Source: a virus
Direction: 5' to 3' (one strand)
Virus record (IMG/VR): IMGVR_UViG_3300044712_002053
Span: 1-33,034 of that record
DNA: 33,034 nucleotides
Shown: positions 7,718-14,517 of the stretch, piece after piece
Numbering within the stretch: position 1 is the stretch's first letter
Layout of the letters: the number at the start of each line of letters is the position of its first letter
Translations under genes and position numbers: made by a program
The notes under the pieces: model-generated
Told to the model about the DNA's origin: nothing
Database searches by the model: none
What the model saw: only the letters and a program-made list of their open reading frames with translations

Positions 7718-8250
7718 TCGCGCTTCCCGATGCCGAGGATGCGTTCCTTGATGGTCTCGACGGTCTCAGCCGAAAGCCCTTGCTTCTGCACCACGTCGTC
7801 CACGGCCTGGGCGGCTTCGCGCGCGACCTGCTCGCGCAGCTTCCAGCGCATCTCGACGTTTGACTTCGATGCAACCTGCAAGTCCTTGACGGCTTTCGCG
7901 AGGTCACTCACCGACTTTGCGTCGATGTCGCCCGAGTCGGCAAGTTGCATGCGGGCCTTGAGCAGCAGTGCGTGCATGCTCTCGACGAGCATCTGCGTCG
8001 CATTGCCGTCGATGTCGTCCTTGAGTTCGCGGCCAACGGCGCGAGCCATCTCGCGAGTCAGTCGGATGTCTTCCGTCATCCGCTCGAAGTCCTGCGAATA
8101 TCGATGCACCGACGACTTGGACACTTCTGCGCCGAGCGTGCGCATGTGGTCGGTGATTTGTACGATGGTGAACTTGCCGTCGCTCAATAACCTATCGAGC
8201 TCGTGACGCAGCTCGTCGGGTAGCTTTCGGATGTTTGAGCGTGGTGCCAT
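7714..8250 (-). CDS. Small terminase subunit, DUF3486 (Mu gp27-like)
   Basis: A 178-residue DNA-recognition subunit that would load TerL at the phage packaging site. The N-terminus shows the DUF3486 pattern: IRKLPDELRHELDRLL, then an HTH-like section with SKSSVHRYSQDFE (about 44-56). The rest is helical and likely mediates oligomerisation. It is separated from the upstream gp26-like gene by 28 bp containing overlapping CACGTG and CAACGTG motifs, and coupled to terL by ATGA. Clear family match and normal length. Confidence 0.9.
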   Translation of the reverse strand: MAPRSNIRKLPDELRHELDRLLSDGKFTIVQITDHMRTLGAEVSKSSVHRYSQDFERMTEDIRLTREMARAVGRELKDDIDGNATQMLVESMHALLLKARMQLADSGDIDAKSVSDLAKAVKDLQVASKSNVEMRWKLREQVAREAAQAVDDVVQKQGLSAETVETIKERILGIGKRE

Positions 8251-8278
8251 CGTTTCACGTGCAACGTGTTATCAACAA

Positions 8279-8590
8279 TTAGATTGCGTTGTCGGGGCTT
8301 GGTCGTTGAATGCCGGGCACAGTGACGCGCCCCTTTGCGACATCAGCACCGCGAGGTGTGAGTTGTGCGACGACCATCAACTTCTTATCGCCAACGTCGC
8401 GCGTTGTGATGACGCCTTGTTCTTCGAGCCACGCGAGGTCCGTGCGAATCTTGTCGCGGCTCTCGGCGAAGCCGAATTGCTCGAGAGCCATCTGAAGCAC
8501 GCTCTCGTTGGTCTGGTATTCCGCTTGCCCTTCGAGTAGACGCAGGATGCAGATTCGGCGGGATTGGGCGACGGTTTCCGAGTAACTCAT
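8279..8590 (-). CDS. Winged-helix phage protein, Mu gp26-like (VpaChn25_0724 family)
   Basis: A 103-residue protein with the pattern of this small Mu-phage family: RRICILRLLEGQAEYQTNES at the start, SRDKIRTDLAWLEEQGVIT in the middle (winged-helix recognition helix and wing) and a final RGADVAKGRVTVPGIQRPSP. Members always sit between DUF2730 and the DUF3486 terminase, as here; the biochemical role is unknown. The ATG at 8590 was chosen because it overlaps the upstream stop (ATGA); a longer frame upstream is a shadow of DUF2730. Confidence 0.85.
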   Translation of the reverse strand: MSYSETVAQSRRICILRLLEGQAEYQTNESVLQMALEQFGFAESRDKIRTDLAWLEEQGVITTRDVGDKKLMVVAQLTPRGADVAKGRVTVPGIQRPSPDNAI

Positions 8591-8916
8591 TTGTTGTCCC
8601 TCATCCACTGATCCATACGGTCCACGATGTTGCTCATGCGGTTGAGCCAGGCGTCGAAGTTCTTCGTGCGTTCGTTGAGCACGGCGACGTCCGATCTCAA
8701 TGTCTCGAATGTCTGACACTGCGAGTCGCACGGCATCGAGTCGATGCGCTGCTGCAGAAGCGCAATCTTCTGCTCTTGCATTGCGTCGGCAACTTCGAGT
8801 GCTTTTACCCGACTAGTGCGCGCCGCTTCGCGATTGATGCGCCAGGTATAAACGGCGAGCCCAATCGTGAACACGATCTGAATCGCCTGGAGCCATCCGA
8901 GGAACTCTGGCTTCAT
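8587..8916 (-). CDS. DUF2730 family membrane-anchored protein (Mu gp25-like)
   Basis: A 109-residue protein with one N-terminal membrane helix (about 8-25, LQAIQIVFTIGLAVYTWRI) and a long coiled-coil tail (about 35-105) with a Cys pair (PCDSQC). This is the DUF2730 layout of Mu-like phages, found just ahead of the terminase genes. Function is unknown. It is the first gene of the leftward packaging operon, and the 98-bp gap before it holds the dyads proposed as the activator site. Confidence 0.82.
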   Translation of the reverse strand: MKPEFLGWLQAIQIVFTIGLAVYTWRINREAARTSRVKALEVADAMQEQKIALLQQRIDSMPCDSQCQTFETLRSDVAVLNERTKNFDAWLNRMSNIVDRMDQWMRDNK

Positions 8917-8942
8917 GAAACAAAGACCCTGTTGCCGCGCGA

Positions 8943-8961
8943 CATCGTGAGTCGTACGATG
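8943..8961 (-). promoter_or_regulatory. CATCGT/ACGATG dyad upstream of the packaging operon
   Basis: CATCGT (8943-8948) and ACGATG (8956-8961) are exact inverted repeats separated by 7 bp, with a nested TCGTACGA palindrome (8952-8959). It lies between the 21-bp palindrome and the DUF2730 start, where the promoter core should be. No good -10 hexamer is seen, which is common for activator-dependent phage promoters. The same hexamers, in the opposite order, recur at 18479-18510. Confidence 0.45.
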
Positions 8962-8982
8962 CCAGTACAGGGCCTCGGCATA

Positions 8983-9003
8983 TGGGAGGAACAGTTCCTG
9001 CCA
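8983..9003. promoter_or_regulatory. 21-bp palindrome, copy C, after mor: candidate activator site
   Basis: Read leftward, arms TGGCAGGAA and TTCCTCCCA flank a CTG centre at 8993. Seventeen of 21 positions match the copy at 32358-32378. It lies 12 bp downstream of the mor stop and 67 bp upstream of the DUF2730 start. That is where Mu has its Mor-dependent middle promoter, relative to mor. Confidence 0.6.
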
Positions 9004-9014
9004 ATGCGCGACGG

Positions 9015-9431
9015 TCAGAAGAGGCTGATCTGCTTGTCGCCGTCGAGACCCGAGAGGATGATCTTGACGTATCGCGTTGTCACGCCCGCTTGTAGCGCAA
9101 TTGCCCGGTGCGACATCTTGCCGTCTTCAGCGAGCTCGAGGATTAGCCGCTTCTTCAAACGCTGATGCGAGCCACGGGGCAGTTCGATGCGGCGGCCACC
9201 GAGTGCTTTGCAGAGCTTGCGCCATGCATCCTCGCCGATGACTTTAGCCCACGGGTTGAAAAGGCCCGCGCGGGTCTTGAGTTTCGGGATGTAGTAACCG
9301 GACACTCCGCCGTATTGCTCGACGAGCTTGATGGTGAGCTCGGTCCCGATGATGTTCGCAATCTGCACCATCCCCTCGGGCCAATCTTTGGTGTCCGGAT
9401 CCATTGAGAGTACTTGGGGGGTGTTGTTCAT
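9015..9431 (-). CDS. mor: Mor/C-family transcriptional activator
   Basis: A 138-residue protein matching the Mor family: an N-terminal dimerisation region (WPEGMVQIANIIGTELTIKL, then a GGVSGYYIPK beta-strand segment) and a C-terminal HTH (about 105-130, MSHRAIALQAGVTTRYVKII). In Mu, Mor is made from the early operon and activates the middle promoter, and its paralogue C activates late promoters; both bind inverted repeats upstream of weak -10 boxes. Only one family member is visible here. It is the last early gene, coupled by ATGA to the gene before it, and followed within 12 bp by the palindrome proposed as its binding site. Confidence 0.9.
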   Translation of the reverse strand: MNNTPQVLSMDPDTKDWPEGMVQIANIIGTELTIKLVEQYGGVSGYYIPKLKTRAGLFNPWAKVIGEDAWRKLCKALGGRRIELPRGSHQRLKKRLILELAEDGKMSHRAIALQAGVTTRYVKIILSGLDGDKQISLF

Positions 9432-9613
9432 GAGTGTTTCTCAATCTTCTCACTGACGGCGTCGTAGACGGTGCAGCACACATCGAAGGCGCCCTCGTTC
9501 GTTTCTATGGTGCTTGGCTCATAGTGGAATTCGGGCATCTCCCATTCTTCGTGGCACGACTCGCAGCATTGAGTGCTGAGTCCGAAAACTCGCTTCGCGT
9601 CCTTGCAGTTCAT
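9428..9613 (-). CDS. Small Cys-rich protein, 61 residues
   Basis: The 61-residue product has CC-x2-C (QCCESC, 16-21) and a later CC (DVCC), suggesting a small metal-binding or disulphide fold with an acidic tail. No family recognised. The ATG at 9613 was chosen because it overlaps the stop of the preceding small membrane gene by ATGA; its own end overlaps mor in the same way. The unbroken coupling argues that it is real despite its size. Confidence 0.65.
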   Translation of the reverse strand: MNCKDAKRVFGLSTQCCESCHEEWEMPEFHYEPSTIETNEGAFDVCCTVYDAVSEKIEKHS

Positions 9614-9747
9614 CGGAGCGACCCCACGAGTCCAACGATGGCGCTCAGGATAAAGTAGACGCTCGACCAGCGCCCAGAGACTCGCAGCGCTCCAAGCAGA
9701 AGCCATAGTGACGTGAATTGGAACGGGTCGAGGTGCACGAACCTCAC
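9610..9747 (-). CDS. Small membrane protein, 45 residues
   Basis: GTG start overlapping the gemA stop (GTGA), and stop overlapping the next ATG. The 45 residues form two hydrophobic stretches (about 13-20, SLWLLLGAL, and 29-42, VYFILSAIVGLVGS) around RVSGRW. It could be a small membrane-active or regulatory peptide. No family recognised. Confidence 0.6.
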   Translation of the reverse strand: MRFVHLDPFQFTSLWLLLGALRVSGRWSSVYFILSAIVGLVGSLR

Positions 9748-10160
9748 GGCGTCCCTCGATTCCGCCACGCCTTGAGCCCTTCGATGACCTGCGACGCCTG
9801 CGCGGGCTTGAGCCATTCCGGATCCGTCACACCCGTCATTCGCACCACGAACGCTCGGAGCGCCGTTCGCTGCTCGGCGTGGCCCTCAACGCGCACGAGC
9901 CCGTCCTTGCACATCTGATTCCAGAGTGCCCATATCTTGCGAACGCGGGGCGACTTGCTCAGGGGCTTGCGTCCCTTCGGTTTCGGCGTCCAGCCGAGGC
10001 GCTTGAATTCGCCGAGCAGCTCGTCGAGTTGTCGTTCGGTGCACTCGCCGGCGCTCGGGTGTCCGGTGACACGCTGGACGATGTCGCGATACGTCTCTTC
10101 GTCGAGGCCGAGGTCCTTTTTGGCGATGTGCACCTTCGCGAGATGTTTGACCGGCTTCAT
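9744..10160 (-). CDS. gemA: GemA-like protein (Mu gp16 family, DUF1018)
   Basis: A 138-residue protein with the family start VKHLAKVHIAKKDLGLDEETY and a TERQLDELLGEFKRLGW segment (about 44-60), then a basic helical C-terminus (RKIWALWNQMCKDG). In Mu, GemA is an early protein reported to modulate host gene expression and DNA supercoiling. It is commonly encoded just upstream of mor, as here with two small genes between. ATG start overlaps the sigma-like gene by ATGA. Confidence 0.88.
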   Translation of the reverse strand: MKPVKHLAKVHIAKKDLGLDEETYRDIVQRVTGHPSAGECTERQLDELLGEFKRLGWTPKPKGRKPLSKSPRVRKIWALWNQMCKDGLVRVEGHAEQRTALRAFVVRMTGVTDPEWLKPAQASQVIEGLKAWRNRGTP

Positions 10161-10537
10161 TCGAGTACTCCGCGGAATTGGGCGAGCTTCGCGAGTGCCC
10201 GTTCTTCAATCTGACGAGCGCGCTCGGGGCTGATGCCAAGCGCTTCGGCGACGACTTCGAGCGTTTGCGGCCCGCCGTCGGCGAGGTCGAGTGCGCACGA
10301 TTGATTCAGCTTGGTAACGTCGCCGCCCGAGAACCCGGCGCGCAACGATTCACGATGGTGGTCGGCGTACAGGTGCCACTGGCAACTCGCATAGGGACAC
10401 GGTCGAGGAACGTCCGCGCACTCGGCGCGTGTTTTCGGGCGCCCGTCGTTCTCGAGCACGACGAGGTGAAGTTGTTTCGGTGCGGCAATGCGGGCGAACG
10501 TGCGCGCGCGGCCGTAGTCGTGCGCGGGTGCGGTCAT
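10157..10537 (-). CDS. Sigma-70 region 4-like HTH protein
   Basis: A 126-residue protein. The middle has CPYASCQWHLY, a Cys pair typical of a known phage family of sigma-like proteins, then SCALDLADGGPQTLEVVAEALGISPERARQIEERALAKL (split here: SCALDLADGG, then the HTH at about 90-120). The HTH closely resembles the -35-binding helix of sigma region 4. The other sigma regions are missing, so it probably acts as a DNA-binding regulator or co-activator rather than a full sigma factor. ATG 10537 was picked because it overlaps the upstream stop (ATGA). Confidence 0.78.
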   Translation of the reverse strand: MTAPAHDYGRARTFARIAAPKQLHLVVLENDGRPKTRAECADVPRPCPYASCQWHLYADHHRESLRAGFSGGDVTKLNQSCALDLADGGPQTLEVVAEALGISPERARQIEERALAKLAQFRGVLE

Positions 10538-10770
10538 AGGAGTCGAGTCCCCATGCAAGTCGGGCAGCACACCTTCAGCGTGTCGGGGTTGTTCGTCTGG
10601 CTGCTGCACGTTGCCCAGTTCTTCGGGGCGAGCAGCCAGCTGAGGGGCTTGCCGTCAATGACGGTTGCGACGATGACGAAGATGCCGAGCCGCCCGCATG
10701 CAACGCAGGCGCTCGGGTGGTCTTGTTGGGATATCTCGTGGATGGGTTTGTGTTCAATCGCGGCATTCAC
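10534..10770 (-). CDS. Zinc-ribbon-like protein, 78 residues
   Basis: CVAC (22-25) and a later CCPTC (68-72) form a likely zinc ribbon around a hydrophobic core. No family recognised. GTG start; an ATG two codons upstream lies in another frame. It overlaps the previous gene by 17 nt and the sigma-like gene by ATGA. Confidence 0.62.
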   Translation of the reverse strand: MNAAIEHKPIHEISQQDHPSACVACGRLGIFVIVATVIDGKPLSWLLAPKNWATCSSQTNNPDTLKVCCPTCMGTRLL

Positions 10771-11275
10771 GGCGGTGCCTTTCGAGCGGGGTCATGGTGG
10801 CTTCACGGGCTTCGTTCACCTCGTCCACGAGCCACTGCTCGAAGTCGGCGGTGAAGAGTTTGCGGAATTGATGCAGCACCTCTTGAAGTACTCCGAGGCG
10901 CGCCAGGATGCGGCGGCGTTCGCGGGACCGTATACGCTCGGGAAGGTCCTTGACTGGAACGCCGCGCTTCAATGCGCGAGCGCGCTTGCGGTTCCCGGAG
11001 TTTCGGCTTTGGCAGAATGCGCAGCGCGTCTGCCCGGGAACCGCGGGGTCGCTGCAGTCGCGGCACTTGCCAGCGGCAACGGCCTCGTTGCGGCGCACGT
11101 TGTTCGCCTGAAGTCGTTCCTTGTATTGTCGGTACGCTGCACCAACGGCTTCGGATGCGGTCTCGGCGGGAACAAAAAAGATGTTCTTCTCGGGCGCCTC
11201 GAAGTGCGCACGGCTCACCTCGTCGCACTTGAGCAGCATGCCCGCTCGGTCGAGTTCGACGCGGAAGTACTTCAT
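10754..11275 (-). CDS. Early protein with central zinc ribbon, 173 residues
   Basis: The start at 11275 has one of the best ribosome sites in the operon (AAAGGAG, 9 nt upstream). Residues 1-65 are mixed, with a conserved-looking FEAPEKNIFFV stretch. Residues about 72-90 hold CRDC...CAFC, a four-Cys zinc ribbon seen in many small phage regulators. A strongly basic segment follows (RKRARALKRG, then RIRSRERRR), and an acidic helical tail ends the protein. The pattern suggests nucleic-acid binding. No specific family or function recognised. Confidence 0.7.
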   Translation of the reverse strand: MKYFRVELDRAGMLLKCDEVSRAHFEAPEKNIFFVPAETASEAVGAAYRQYKERLQANNVRRNEAVAAGKCRDCSDPAVPGQTRCAFCQSRNSGNRKRARALKRGVPVKDLPERIRSRERRRILARLGVLQEVLHQFRKLFTADFEQWLVDEVNEAREATMTPLERHRRECRD

Positions 11276-11546
11276 GGGCGAAGCTCCTTTGCGGCGGCGC
11301 GCACTTCGCGCTCGACTTGCTCGGGCACTTCGAAAAGTCCACGCTGGCCGCGGCACAGTATCGGGCGAGGTAGTTGCTTCGGGTTCTCGAGCAGGTAACC
11401 GAACGGCCCCGCGAACCACGGGCTATCAGGATCCGCCGTGGAAGCGAAACCGCCTCGGGCCAAGGCCATCGGCTATTGATGACATTGTTCCCGAGGTTGA
11501 ATATCGACCACGCCAACGGTTGCCGGTGCGAGAGCGCGAGCATCAC
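11272..11546 (-). pseudogene. Decayed ASCH-domain gene (internal deletion with frame change)
   Basis: A GTG at 11546 overlaps the previous stop (GTGA) and opens with LALSHRQPLAWSIF...NSRW, the N-terminal signature of ASCH proteins (ALSIRQPWAW...ENRxW). That frame then becomes nonsense. A second frame, from 11469, reads ARGGFASTADPDSPWFAGPFGYLLE...CRGQRGLFEVPE (both runs abbreviated), matching the ASCH C-terminal half. The middle of the domain, including the usual RGxxxIHA segment, is missing, and the frames differ by one base. I infer a deletion that was not a multiple of three. ASCH domains are RNA-binding-like folds. The 65-residue second half could still be translated but has no good ribosome site. 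Confidence 0.62.
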
Positions 11547-11872
11547 GACGCATCAACCTCCTGAGTCTCGCCGAAAGCTTCGCTGCGTGCCTTCGGATCC
11601 ATGGGCGCAAGCTCGGCGCCGATGGCGGAATAACCACACTTGTCAATCCAGCTGTCGGGGTGCCCTGGGTTCTCGATGATGCGTGCGGTCTTGAGCGCAT
11701 CGAGACAGAGCGCGACCTGCCAGGGCTCGACGCGGTTGGCGAGAATTACCGACCAGAGGCGCGCAACCGTGCCCATGCCAGCCTTCGGCGTGCCGTAGGA
11801 TCCGCGGCGACCTTCCACAATGACTAGGGCGCGTTTGAGCACCGCGGCGGCTATCGTTTGAATCTTAGGCAT
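11543..11872 (-). CDS. DUF6378 domain protein
   Basis: A 109-residue protein matching DUF6378 of phages: GSYGTPKAGMGTVARLWSVI early on, then a helix pair with ALKTARIIENPGHPDSWIDK and CGYSAIGAEL. The family is found in phage early regions; its biochemical role is not known to me, although its all-helical acidic layout is loosely like MazG-type proteins. ATG 11872 lies inside the end of the previous gene (22-nt overlap). Confidence 0.75.
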   Translation of the reverse strand: MPKIQTIAAAVLKRALVIVEGRRGSYGTPKAGMGTVARLWSVILANRVEPWQVALCLDALKTARIIENPGHPDSWIDKCGYSAIGAELAPMDPKARSEAFGETQEVDAS

Positions 11873-12129
11873 TGTTGTTCCGGTTGCATCATCTCGGCAT
11901 GGATCCGACAGAGGTCGAACGTGTCTTCGCCGTTTTGGCGACTCGTTGCGCAGGCTGCGCACAGCGGGCGGCTGCAGGTCTTCCCGGAGCGTGAGCCCTT
12001 GAGCGGGAAGTCGCAGAGCCTGCTCGATGGCTTCGAACACTCCGCGCAGGGTCGTCGCCGTGACCGCGGCGTACAGATAATCGCCGAAAACTTTCCGTCG
12101 GGGCTCCGTATGAACTCGCATGCCATCAC
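11851..12129 (-). CDS. Cys-rich small protein, 92 residues
   Basis: Residues 28-60 hold CAEC, CDFP, CSRP and CAAC spaced like two zinc knuckles, and another Cys/His pair follows (LCRIHAEM). The N-terminus (MACEFIRSPDGKFSAIICTPRSRRRPC) is basic. A metal-binding, possibly nucleic-acid-binding protein is likely; no family recognised. The start overlaps the previous stop by ATGA. A second ATG directly follows the first. Confidence 0.65.
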   Translation of the reverse strand: MMACEFIRSPDGKFSAIICTPRSRRRPCAECSKPSSRLCDFPLKGSRSGKTCSRPLCAACATSRQNGEDTFDLCRIHAEMMQPEQQCLRFKR

Positions 12130-12332
12130 GCCGCCCCTTTCGTCTCGCGATACGGGCGGCGGTACTTCATCGAGAGGGCGCGCATCTCACTCAAAAGCGC
12201 GATGCGATCCGCGGGGTCACGGTCGGCTACGAGTGCAACGACGCCGCCGGCGAGCGCGACTGCCGCCGGGCTCGGTTGTTCGCGGCCCTCAATGCACGCC
12301 GCGAGCTCGCGGGTGAGCTCAGTGGGGCTCAT
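12126..12332 (-). CDS. Hypothetical early protein, 68 residues
   Basis: A short, mostly helical Ala-rich protein (SPAAVALAGGVVALVADRD) with a basic C-terminus (KYRRPYRETKGAA). No motif recognised. Support comes from its ATGA coupling to the next gene and 14-nt overlap with the previous one. Confidence 0.6.
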   Translation of the reverse strand: MSPTELTRELAACIEGREQPSPAAVALAGGVVALVADRDPADRIALLSEMRALSMKYRRPYRETKGAA

Positions 12333-12582
12333 GTCGAACCTCTTCGAACTGCACGCACTCGTTCTCGAGTTGGTGAACGGCCGACTTCAGCATGAAGAGC
12401 GCGAGCTTGCGCTCGACGCCCTTGCCCATCGCCAGGTTCATCTGGCTAGTTAGGAGGTCGATGGATCCATCGGCGGCGGGTCGCGGGTCGAGTTGCACCA
12501 TCACAATGGCGTGCCTCTCGTATGCGAGCGCCAGGCTGATAGCGGCGCTGGCTGCGCGGCTCAGGTCTTCCTTGGAACTCAT
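12319..12582 (-). CDS. Hypothetical early protein, 87 residues
   Basis: Predicted helical protein with an Ala-rich N-terminal helix (SRAASAAISLALAYERHAI) and a second helix MGKGVERKLALFMLKSAVHQ. Acidic C-terminus. No family recognised. ATG overlaps the stop of the upstream zinc-finger gene by ATGA. Confidence 0.62.
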   Translation of the reverse strand: MSSKEDLSRAASAAISLALAYERHAIVMVQLDPRPAADGSIDLLTSQMNLAMGKGVERKLALFMLKSAVHQLENECVQFEEVRHEPH

Positions 12583-12824
12583 GATCGGGGCTTTCGGTGG
12601 CTGGCTGCGTTGGGGCAGGTCGCGAAGTGCGACGTGTGCTTCGGGGCGTTATGCTCGCGGCACGCGAATGCGAATGCGCCCGAGTCATCGACGGGAATCG
12701 CGAGGCCGCCGGGGCTAATGAAGAACTTGCCGTTGTCGGACGGCTCGGCGTCGAGCGGCGTCTTGTTGCCCGCGTTGGTGATGGCGAACGTGATACGCGC
12801 GCCGCAACTCTTACAGGCTGCCAT
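12579..12824 (-). CDS. Small zinc-finger-like phage protein, 81 residues
   Basis: Opens MAACKSCGARITFAIT (first zinc knuckle CKSC) and ends CREHNAPKHTSHFATCPNA, giving further Cys and His ligands. A 'TPLDAEP' segment in between is typical of a common phage family in which this opening is followed by GK.MPVD. Function unknown. Start overlaps the upstream stop as TAATG. Confidence 0.72.
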   Translation of the reverse strand: MAACKSCGARITFAITNAGNKTPLDAEPSDNGKFFISPGGLAIPVDDSGAFAFACREHNAPKHTSHFATCPNAASHRKPRS

Positions 12825-13351
12825 TAGAACTTCGGCTCCGAGTTGGGGTTGGTCTTGAGTGCCGCGAACTTCGCGCTGACTTGCTCGAGAAGGTCGCAGC
12901 CGTGGGCGCCGCAGATGCGGTATGCGATGAGCACGCTCATGGCGGCGTGCTCGAGAACGGCGTCCGAGTCGCCTTTGATGGCGGCGATATGAATCTCGTT
13001 GGCTTCACGAGCCATGCGCCCGGCGAGGTTGACCGTTGCGAGAGGCGGCCCGTACGAGTTGGCCCAGACGTTTACCTGGTCTTGTTCGCTCGGTTCGGTG
13101 GCGCAGCGTTCTTCGAGCTGCTCGGCAACCGCGATGAGTTCTTCAGAGATGTCGTAAGGGCCAATCGCAGCAGCGCGCTCTCGAAGTAGCCGCGCGCATT
13201 GCTTGCGGATCTGGCGATGCGGGTGAACGACCACGTCCGTATCGGTGAGCACTTCCGCGAGTTCTTGCGGTGTGACACCAAGGCGACCAGCGGCGGTTGC
13301 GCACTCGTTAGTGTTGGCAATTCGGCGAGCAAGGTTAGGGAATACGCACAT
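12824..13351 (-). CDS. Helical early protein, 175 residues, distant MazG-like pattern
   Basis: Residues 1-35 look like a small HTH (ATAAGRLGVTPQELAEVL). The C-terminal half has MAREANEIHIAAIKGDSDAV followed by EHAAMSVLIAYRICGAHGCD and a final AKFAALKTN, which resembles the helix layout of MazG-type NTP pyrophosphohydrolases. The conserved metal-binding ExxD is not intact (EHAA), so enzymatic activity is doubtful. The ATG lies 3 nt after the DUF3164 stop with a GGAG site. Confidence 0.55.
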   Translation of the reverse strand: MCVFPNLARRIANTNECATAAGRLGVTPQELAEVLTDTDVVVHPHRQIRKQCARLLRERAAAIGPYDISEELIAVAEQLEERCATEPSEQDQVNVWANSYGPPLATVNLAGRMAREANEIHIAAIKGDSDAVLEHAAMSVLIAYRICGAHGCDLLEQVSAKFAALKTNPNSEPKF

Positions 13352-13354
13352 GGA

Positions 13355-13972
13355 TCATACTCCTGCCGCATCGAGGGAGATGAGGCGATATTGGTCGGAC
13401 TGTCCGACGCGTTCGTAAATTCGGATGTAAGTTTTTGAACCCGCACTCTGGATAGAGTCGGAGATGGCGCGCATGGCTTCGAGCCACTTGGTCCCCGTTA
13501 TCTCGAGGCGCCGAAGACCGAGAACGCGGGACGTCGATATCTTGCCTTCCTTCGAGACCTGGAAAGCGTCCTGTACAAGTACTCGAATCTCATCACGACT
13601 TCCGGCGGCCCAAGTCGTGATGCATTCGTCAATGAGCGCCTTTGCAACCTGCAGGCGCTCGTCGAATACGATGTGCTCCTGAATCTGCCGCACGACCTTG
13701 AACCGGCCGTCGAACGAAACAAGGGTCACGTTGCCCTTGTGGCCTCCTAGGTTCGCGCCGTATTGCTCGGCGGAGAGCTGCACGAACGCGTCGATGTCTC
13801 CGAGCGCCGCTGCTTTGAACTTCGAGATGGCGTCGCTCACGACTTGGGCGCGCTGGACGATGTGCTCGACGAGCTCGTGCCGGGCGAGGTCAATGGGCTT
13901 GATGAGGCTAATCGGGACGAATCGTCCCATCGCGTCATACATGCCTTCGTCTTGTGGGGTTGGTGCGTTCAT
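13355..13972 (-). CDS. DUF3164 family protein
   Basis: A 205-residue protein with the family pattern: GRFVPISLIKPIDLARHELV near the start, GGHKGNVTLVSFDGRFKV mid-protein, and a C-terminal LRRLEITGTKWLEAMRAI with SKTYIRIYERVG. It is widespread in Mu-like early regions downstream of B. Function is unknown to me. The ATG overlaps the stop of the upstream 52-residue gene (ATGA). Confidence 0.88.
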   Translation of the reverse strand: MNAPTPQDEGMYDAMGRFVPISLIKPIDLARHELVEHIVQRAQVVSDAISKFKAAALGDIDAFVQLSAEQYGANLGGHKGNVTLVSFDGRFKVVRQIQEHIVFDERLQVAKALIDECITTWAAGSRDEIRVLVQDAFQVSKEGKISTSRVLGLRRLEITGTKWLEAMRAISDSIQSAGSKTYIRIYERVGQSDQYRLISLDAAGV

Positions 13973-14127
13973 GCTGCTCTCGATTCGGGTGCGGGTTCGA
14001 TGTCTTCTTCGGGCTCGGCGACCGCGAGCACGCCAATTGATGTGCACGGCTCGCGGTCGGGTATGTCGATGATGTCAAAACCAAAGTAAGCGAGCGCTAG
14101 AAGGCGGTGTGCGTTCGAGTACTTCAT
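13969..14127 (-). CDS. Small acidic protein, 52 residues
   Basis: Reads MKYSNAHRLLALAYFGFDII then a Pro/Glu-rich acidic tail (AEPEEDIEPAPESRAA). ATG overlaps the stop of the previous 33-residue gene, and its own TGA overlaps the DUF3164 ATG. Both joints are ATGA, which supports a real gene. Function unknown. Confidence 0.6.
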   Translation of the reverse strand: MKYSNAHRLLALAYFGFDIIDIPDREPCTSIGVLAVAEPEEDIEPAPESRAA

Positions 14128-14225
14128 CGGTCGATGCCCTTCCGCGCTTCGATGATGCAGCCTACGATGAAGAGCGCGACTATCAGCGCCACCGGAACCG
14201 CAACTTCTAGAAACTCTTTCAACAC
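14124..14225 (-). CDS. 33-residue single-span membrane peptide
   Basis: GTG (or the next codon, TTG) preceded by GAGGAGG at ideal spacing. The product is one membrane helix (VAVPVALIVALFIVGCII, about residues 8-25) followed by EARKGIDR. It is placed between B's downstream gene and the 52-residue gene and ends in an ATGA overlap. The strong ribosome site makes it convincing despite its size. Confidence 0.62.
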   Translation of the reverse strand: MLKEFLEVAVPVALIVALFIVGCIIEARKGIDR

Positions 14226-14235
14226 TGTATCCTCC

Positions 14236-14517
14236 TCACGCACTCTCAACGCAGCCCGCCAAGACGAGGACCGCTTCGGCTAAGTCTTTCGACGCGAGCG
14301 TCGATGACGTATCCGAAAGCACCCACCGTGCCTTTGTCACAGCGCGCTCAACGTATTCGCTCGTTGCCTTCGTCGAGGCTGCATCGAGTGACACTTCAAG
14401 CGCGTTAGCTTCGCCAGACAGGCGCATCAGCGCGTTGCCAAGGTTGGTCGGGGTGGCGACGAGCTCGCCACTCTGAATGCCCCGTGCGGGCTCGGCGAGC
14501 TGCGTTGAGACGTTCAC
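14236..14517 (-). CDS. Hypothetical early protein, 93 residues
   Basis: GTG start overlapping the stop of B (GTGA). Largely helical, Ala/Ser/Thr-rich (ANALEVSLDAASTKATSEYV), with no recognisable motif. The coupling to B suggests co-expression with the transposition genes. Confidence 0.62.
   Translation of the reverse strand: MNVSTQLAEPARGIQSGELVATPTNLGNALMRLSGEANALEVSLDAASTKATSEYVERAVTKARWVLSDTSSTLASKDLAEAVLVLAGCVESA

Noticed and set aside
10178-11398. A 406-codon rightward open frame
   Set aside because: Antisense to five coupled early genes with recognisable zinc and HTH motifs; no family pattern of its own.
10803-11546. One 247-residue leftward protein starting with the ASCH N-terminus
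   Set aside because: Only its first 25 or so residues look real; the remainder is the out-of-frame shadow of the ASCH C-terminus and the zinc-ribbon gene. Treated as a broken gene instead.
12824-13351. Calling the 175-residue protein a MazG pyrophosphohydrolase
   Set aside because: The helix pattern is suggestive, but the metal-binding ExxD is not intact, so only a distant resemblance is recorded.
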